DNA of 38,720 bases from Lingula anatina (Eukaryota > Brachiopoda > Lingulata > Lingulida > Lingulidae), in assembly GCF_001039355.2 (NCBI RefSeq), contig NW_019774236.1, positions 548,312 to 587,031 of the forward strand, in the 5' to 3' direction. Shown piece by piece: positions 33,301 to 38,720 of the stretch. The number at the start of each line of letters is the position of its first letter. Position 1 is the first letter of the stretch. The translations under genes were made by a program, and so were the position numbers. The notes beneath the pieces are model-generated. The model saw only the letters and a program-made list of their open reading frames with translations, ran no database searches and was not told the DNA's origin.

Positions 33301-36300
33301 TGATTATTCTGGACAGGATCTGAAAAAACCTGAAGATAATGATTTAAAATGCTACACTTATTACCTGGTATTTGGTTGAATTGCAGATCCACACAGTGAG
33401 GAGGAGGTCCAAAGCTCAACAATTCCACATGTCAGAGGAAGAGAAGAAAAAGAGGAGGAAAAATAAAAAGGTATTTTTCCCTCTCACATTCCTCAAAAGT
33501 TTTTAAAGGTTCAGTGTTACTTTATAAACTATGAAATAGACGACCCTTTGAATTTTATTGTTTAAAAAGTGAATATGTAAAGGTAGTTTAAAAAGAATGC
33601 CAGTTGAGTTTAAAAAGAATGTTAGTTGCATGTTATTAATACTCTGACGTGCTGAGCAAATTTTATTGCTTGTTTCATCATTTCTCAAATCCTTGGCAAA
33701 AGTTTTTGTTTTGTTAATTTTAAGAAATCCTTGGCAGAATTTATTTTTGTTTTTCGTTTCACAAAAAAGAAATTCTTGGCAGAAATTAAATTTTATTTTT
33801 CCACTTCACAGAATAATAATCACTGGCAGATGTTAACTTTTACGTCTCATTTCACAGAAATCCCTGACAAATGTTAATTTCTATTTTTCCACTGCACAGA
33901 ATAATAATCTCCGACCGAAGTGAAATATTATATTTTATTTCACAGAAATCCCTGGCAGACTCAGAAGAGGGCAGTGGCAGCAGTAAGCGGGACAGTAATC
34001 CTCCCACAAGTCCAGGTCCCAGTAGTACCAGCTCTACACCAGCCACCCCCACAGCCCCCGCAGCCCCCGCGGCTCCTGGTGAGTACAGAGGTCAGGGGAC
34101 TGCCCCCCCCTCCAACTTAACATAGCATGGAATATGTGTCTCTTTTTATGAAGATGGTCCTATTCTGAAATAGGCAGAACTTATTACTTCAACTTAAGAG
34201 TTGGTCCAACTTGACGTACCAGTAGCATAGAGTCTAGATCAAAATTTAAGTCAGAATGGATTTTTTTTGACCAAAAGGATGGTAATTTTGAACACCCAAA
34301 CCCCCACCTACTGCCAGGCCTGGGTTATAGTGAGAGATGAGGGTGTGTCCATACTTGGCATTTTTATATTGTTATAAGTCGGGCCTGTAGCCAGTAATTT
34401 CTAAAAAGTGGACCTTTTACCATGAAACTTGAACAACCCTTGCTGTGGGCTTGTTTGTTGATCTTCACTCTTGCTTCATACTGAGGGCTACTCTTGCTTA
34501 AATTTAGGGGGTGTAGCCATGTCAAGGCGAGAGCTTTCTTACTTATTAGTTTTTCCCTGCCTTCTACATGTGTTGGAAAGAATATTTAAAAACTTACGGT
34601 TTTCTTGCTTTTTTACAATTATTTTTAAGATGGGTATTTCAGTGGAGATTTAAAGGGCTTTTTACTTTTAAGTTGGCATTCTTTGACTCATTTTCTGCTT
34701 TTACTGACATTGAAAGTAAAATACATTTTGATCAATTTGGAGAATTTGCAAGCCTGGTTATTGTCTGCATTGTGTTTTTATTTTATGAAATGAGTTTGTA
34801 ACTCAATAATTATATATACTGTAATGGTAATAATACGCTGCAAGATAGAATAGTTTTTAACTGCTTATTTTGTTTTGCTAATTGATAATAGAAAATAGAC
34901 AATTTAACCCAAGTGTCTGACATGTAGCTAGAATTGATAAATCATCATAATTCTTTTAAAACTACAGGATTCAGTGTTTTTCATTGACAGGTATTTCTTT
35001 TTTTATATAAATTGTATTTTTTCAACAAACCAGTAACTTAAGAGAAAAAATCACAAAAAACTGAGAGGAATATATTTCTTGATCTCTTTATGTCTTTCAA
35101 TATTCAAGGAAAAGTGAGCAGGTAAAATTATGTCCTAGTCTGTCCACATAGGGGCCTGTCTTTACTGTATGTTATGGTGTTTATTTACTTACATTATATT
35201 TAGAACTGTGCATGTAGCCTCAGCTATAGTTTTTCCCCAGAAGAACATGTTACTAGCAGATGTGGCAAATTATTATTTTTTTTTCAGCCTAAAATATTTC
35301 ATCAATTCCACATAATGATTGACATTTGGATATATGAATTGCTTATATATTAAGTGATTTTTATATTACCTGTATTTGGCCTATACCTCTTTATACTTCA
35401 TGATGGAACTGGCACTATGACATTTTCTCAATGGTCATAGTATCTGCATTCAACCCCACCCCAGCACCCACGAAACAAAGGGGGGGCGGGGTAGAAAACA
35501 ATCTGCACTTAGAAGTTGCAGGTAGTTCTGTCATCAGTTTAAGCAGTAGCCAAAATGCAAGGAGTTAAAAAAATTTCACATACTGATAGTACCAGTTGGT
35601 AAAAGAAATACCACTATATGTTTAAAAATATCCAGTGAACCTCTTAAGCATGTTTTGTCAAGTTTTCAATGGTTTAAAACTCTGGTCATGCAGTGCTCTG
35701 TGAACATGTTCCACATGTTCTCGGTATGACGGATTGATGTCATATATATGCATGCAAGCTGCATGAGGGTTTCCTTGCTATATATATACCAGTTACATGA
35801 ATGGTTTTACTTTTATACTCTATCTGGGCGGAGAAAAAAAAACACAAGGCCCTACAGTATTGAGTGTGGTATTTGATGCTGACTCCTGTTGGTTTATAAA
35901 TAATTGACTGAATTCTTACCAGTTTTAGAAGTGAGTTTAGACTACTGTGTTTGAGGTTATCACCTGTTCATTATTTTGTTATAGGGTAATTCTAAGATTT
36001 TAGTTTTAGATGACGTTTTTTTTTTTTATATATATCTTTCTTTTATAAATGTATTCTGAGCTGCATTCCCTGCTTTATATGTAACACTATACTTACATCA
36101 GTAAATATTCAGATAGATGTGATGTGATTTAGATGCATATGAATCTATTGATTATTGTTACAGTATTGAGAAAAAATTTAACTATACTGACATATAACAT
36201 TACAGTGATTTTGTTGAGAAGAATGATGAAAGAGCTTATTCATTTCTTGCGTTATGCACATTCATTTTAATGTTGACTGAAGGTTTTATAACATTAAAAC

Positions 36301-37868
36301 TAATACTTAAATTTAAAGGATTGCAGAAGCTCATAGAACTTTGATTTGCTATTGATTGATTGATTGATTTCCCTGTTTGCTTTTACAGATGAATGTAATG
36401 GTTAACGTTAAGACAGATAGTGACTTCTCTCAAGAGGTTGGTTTTGTTCACCCTGATATCTGTAGTGTTCTTTACTAATTACCAAGGTTCAGCAGTCTGG
36501 TTTGTTAACTCTTCACCAGACTGGTGGCTTGGACTAACAGATCTCAGGGGGAAATTACTAGTCTGAATTAAAATTTTTCCAATTGACATCCAAGGGTGAA
36601 ATCTGAAGATGACGGGACATTTTATCTAAAAGAAGTGCTGCTATTCTCTCAAACAGATAATCATGGATGGCACTTTTGTTCCTCTTTTTAGTAGTGACTT
36701 TGAATAATCTGAGGTTGTTTATTTGCGACTGTTACTTTGGACAAGTGGTGAACATCGCAGACAGGTGCTGGTCTGCATGCATGCATGTTGGGGGTCCGGA
36801 AATTCTAAATTCTTGTTAACATATTTCTATATATAACAACTCAGTTTTGAGAAGTGACATAAAACCTAGATCCAGTTTAGATTCAGAGTCTACCTTTTCC
36901 AGCCGAAAGAGAGTTATTTTCAAGACCCCCCCCCCTCCTGTGCCCTGTATATGGGCCTGGTGTATTTTAAATAAGCATGTGGTGGCAAATTAACACTAAC
37001 CTTCTAACATTAGGCACCAGTAAAGATATAATGTGCTGGGAGCAGCTGTTTTAACTGTTTGTGAATGACAACCAATTTAACCCTTTCTCTGCCAGGAAAA
37101 CTGATGGTATTAAGGGTTCATAAGGGTTAATCACTTTCACTTTCATTTTCACTTCTCTTGTGGTTGTGGTAGCTGTACTTTTACAGGCTATGAAGTGAAA
37201 CTGTTTATATTTGGTAATAGATATTAGGCATATTTTGCAGTTTACTCGGGTATCAAGGAAGATATGAGTTTCATGTACAAGCCTGTAGAAAGGTGTTGGT
37301 TGATAGTACTCATGGTTTACCCTCAGTTACTAGAAGTACACCCATGAAACTTATGTATAATATAACCCTTGTATGTAAAACTTACACTAACAGTATTGAA
37401 GTACTGTAGGTTATGATGTAAGTAATAAATTAGTACAATGTTTATGAGAAAAGAAGAAAATGTATCTATACTATTATTATTGTAACAGTAGTCTTTGCTG
37501 AAGTTAAGAATTAGGAATCGACACTCTTTGACTCTCAGCTTTCTTATGAGCTGCTTCAGAAATTTTTAATCTGAAACTTATGTACTCATTGCCTTATATT
37601 GTTAAATTTCGAGTGTATTAATTGCAGTTTTATTTTTAATTCTTTTCTCCAATATATGATCATATGTTCTGTTTATTTACTTTCAGCGCCACCACCACCA
37701 CCTCCTCCCGTGGGGGGTGCACCCCCTCCCCCACCCTCCCCAGCAGCGGCGTCCACCCCACCCCCTTCCTCCGGTGGCAGGGGTGCACTGCTCAGCTCCA
37801 TCACCAGCTTCAGCAAGGGAGGGTTGAAGAAGACTGTCACTGTGGACAAGAGCGCCCCTAAGATTTGA
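27323..37868 (+). CDS. PXK: PX domain-containing pseudokinase-like protein
   Basis: Endosomal phosphoinositide-binding protein that in mammals modulates receptor trafficking and Na,K-ATPase (family knowledge). Exons: 27323-27412, 28344-28532, 28840-28936, 29167-29244, 29538-29611, 30161-30235, 30462-30566, 30985-31123, 31559-31683, 31846-31963, 32400-32478, 32748-32874, 33387-33470, 33946-34078, 37687-37868; 564 residues (human 578), stop TGA. The PX domain spans about 8-120, with KRYSDF and LPLPPKKVFGNFDREF. A kinase-like domain follows (about 150-390) with QILETLKFLHDKGVPYGHLH, GNILL and LTELENCFLGLP: the catalytic-loop Asp is replaced and DFG reads ELE, so catalysis is unlikely. Then come a basic coiled stretch (KEAIKLAKEQMEKRLKEEQ, KKKRRKNKK), a Pro/Ala-rich linker, PPPPPPP and a WH2-like actin-binding motif (RGALLSSITSF, 536-546), ending VDKSAPKI. 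Every junction is GT-AG and keeps frame. Confidence 0.96.
27413..28343 (+). other. PXK intron 1
   Basis: A 931 bp intron. The first 150 bases are CpG-containing and probably belong to the promoter region. An AAAC-rich stretch lies near 27940-27970 and an A17 run near 28251-28267. No exon or mobile element recognised. Confidence 0.7.
29794..29961. mobile_element. MITE, 168 bp, in PXK intron 5
   Basis: The ends are 15 bp inverted repeats with one mismatch (CAGGCCGGTAGCCAG at the left, CTGGCTACGGGCCTG at the right), and the element is flanked by the 5 bp direct repeat TTATC at 29789-29793 and 29962-29966. Inside, GAAAAGGTCCACT occurs twice. It is non-coding. A relic of the same family lies at about 34381-34430. 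Confidence 0.83.
33687..33945 (+). repeat. Degenerate array of acceptor/exon-start units upstream of PXK exon 14
   Basis: Six units begin near 33687, 33725, 33769, 33812, 33858 and 33900, with spacing of 38-46 bases. Each begins with a variant of AAATCCCTGGCAGA, followed by a T-rich stretch; four end in CACAG, at 33811, 33857, 33899 and 33945. The last CACAG is the acceptor of exon 14, and the exon itself begins AAATCCCTGGCAGAC, so the array is made of copies of the exon's own 3' splice site. Confidence 0.75.
34079..37686 (+). other. PXK intron 14 (3.6 kb)
   Basis: Separates the Pro/Ala-rich linker exon from the WH2 exon. It contains the MITE relic near 34381-34430; otherwise it is AT-rich with short C- and G-rich runs (35487-35496, 36926-36935). 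No further exon was recognised. Confidence 0.75.
34381..34430 (-). mobile_element. Truncated relic of the 29794-29961 MITE family
   Basis: The stretch beginning GGGCCTGTAGCCAGTAATTT and continuing with AAAAAGTGGACCTTTTACCAT matches the reverse complement of the right half of the 29794-29961 element. The other terminus was not found, so the copy is truncated or decayed. Confidence 0.65.
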
Positions 37869-38401
37869 ACCTGACATCTGGGACCTCTCTCTCTCTCTCT
37901 CTAAACCTGGCTGATTAATATTACCATTTGTCTAGAATAATTATTTGTTACATTATGGTGTTTTTAGATTAATCAGCCAGGCTGGGATATAGAAGCAATA
38001 CTGGATTTTTGACTCTACATTATTGCCATGCTTTCAATTATCCAAGCAGACAGATATATTTAAAAGGACTTTAGTTTCCATTCTTGATATCAACTTTCTG
38101 TGACATTTACAAAAAAGGAAAAGGAACTGTAAAACATGAGGCAAATATTTGCATTTTTTCTTCAACACAGCTAATTTTATATCCCATTACATGCAGCCTT
38201 AAACAGCTTTAATAAGTAAACATATTCTCTACTGGCTGATACCTTATATTGCACCCAGAGACATGGGTGTTATTTGAAATTGCAGATGTTCGATTCCGTG
38301 TTGTGAGTGACAAAGGGCAAGTAGTGCCTGCAATATTTGTCATCATTTAATATTCACCAGTAAATGTTGTCTACCTATAAATAACAGAGAGAGAGAGAGA
38401 G

Positions 38402-38443
<42 letters not shown>

Positions 38444-38720
38444 TAGAGAGTGAGAGAGAGGTGGTAATTATGAGACAGATCAAAAAAGGTGCTTGACAAT
38501 AAATGAAATGTCAGCATGAATAGTGTGATAATGTAAACATTTCAAAGAATTTCCAAGCTATATTAATATCACCATGAGATGAATTTTATGTATATTTCTC
38601 ATATTAAATATAAATTGAAACGATATCAAAAATTTGGTGCTCAAATGTGACAAAACAATATGTGTATGATAGTTTTAACTCGTTACACAAGATTTATGCC
38701 ATTTTCAAGTATTGTTGGAA
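37869..38720 (+). other. PXK 3' UTR and downstream sequence
   Basis: After the stop come a (CT)n tract (37885-37902), a 14 bp inverted repeat (37906-37919 and 37968-37981) and a compound GA/GT repeat. Candidate poly(A) signals are AATAAA at 38498-38503 and ATTAAA at 38603-38608. No further gene is visible to the end of the window. Confidence 0.6.
38386..38460 (+). repeat. Compound (AG)n(GT)n(AG)n microsatellite
   Basis: An AG repeat, then about 15 GT units, then a second AG-rich block, in the probable 3' UTR of PXK. Confidence 0.9.

Noticed and set aside
35702-35720. p53-like half-sites GAACATGTTC and CCACATGTTC in PXK intron 14
   Set aside because: The two half-sites overlap by one base and the second has two mismatches, so they do not make a proper tandem site.
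1-38720. CRISPR arrays, tRNA or rRNA genes, retroviral or LINE reverse transcriptase, prokaryotic operons
   Set aside because: None seen. Repeats present are microsatellites and MITEs, and every long conserved frame belongs to one of five animal genes.

Overview
This is a window of animal nuclear DNA, from an AT-rich invertebrate genome. The coding parts are cut by many short GT-AG introns. The proteins are typical of non-insect, non-nematode bilaterians, and intergenic and intronic DNA carries simple repeats and several small inverted-repeat transposons (MITEs). A marine lophotrochozoan such as a mollusc, or an ambulacrarian, would fit; the sequence alone does not fix the species. There is no bacterial, phage, CRISPR or plasmid content.

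Five protein-coding genes were rebuilt exon by exon, checking splice sites and reading phase at each junction. (1) 634-3918, plus: the 3' part of MTMR14, a phosphoinositide 3-phosphatase, entering the window at its catalytic exon. (2) 4961-8389, minus: complete APEX2, the AP endonuclease 2 of base-excision and single-strand-break repair, 580 codons. (3) 8613-20548, plus: a complete TMPO/LAP2-like inner nuclear membrane protein, 272 residues, with LEM-like, LEM and C-terminal membrane segments and a 9.2 kb first intron. (4) 22262-26530, minus: complete RENBP, N-acyl-glucosamine 2-epimerase, 405 residues. (5) 27323-37868, plus: complete PXK, a PX-domain pseudokinase with a WH2 tail, 564 residues.

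The layout alternates: MTMR14 and APEX2 converge, APEX2 and TMPO diverge from a 223 bp shared promoter, TMPO and RENBP converge, and RENBP and PXK diverge from a roughly 0.8 kb region with YY1-, E-box- and CRE-like sites. Poly(A) signals suggest overlapping 3' UTRs at both convergent junctions. The genes do not form a single pathway; their neighbourhood is of interest mainly as microsynteny.

Non-genic structure includes two 214 bp copies of one MITE in opposite orientation with TAA target duplications, a 736 bp element with GGCCCCCGTTTCACAAA ends, a 208 bp element with roughly 30 bp ends, a 168 bp element with a TTATC duplication plus a relic of the same family, a 0.6 kb duplicated segment beside the only N in the window, and a degenerate array of the splice-acceptor/exon-start sequence upstream of PXK exon 14. 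The observations most worth checking are that acceptor array, an SQ-rich cluster with two PIP-box-like motifs in APEX2, and the invertebrate LAP2-like architecture. I found no clearly new multi-gene system.
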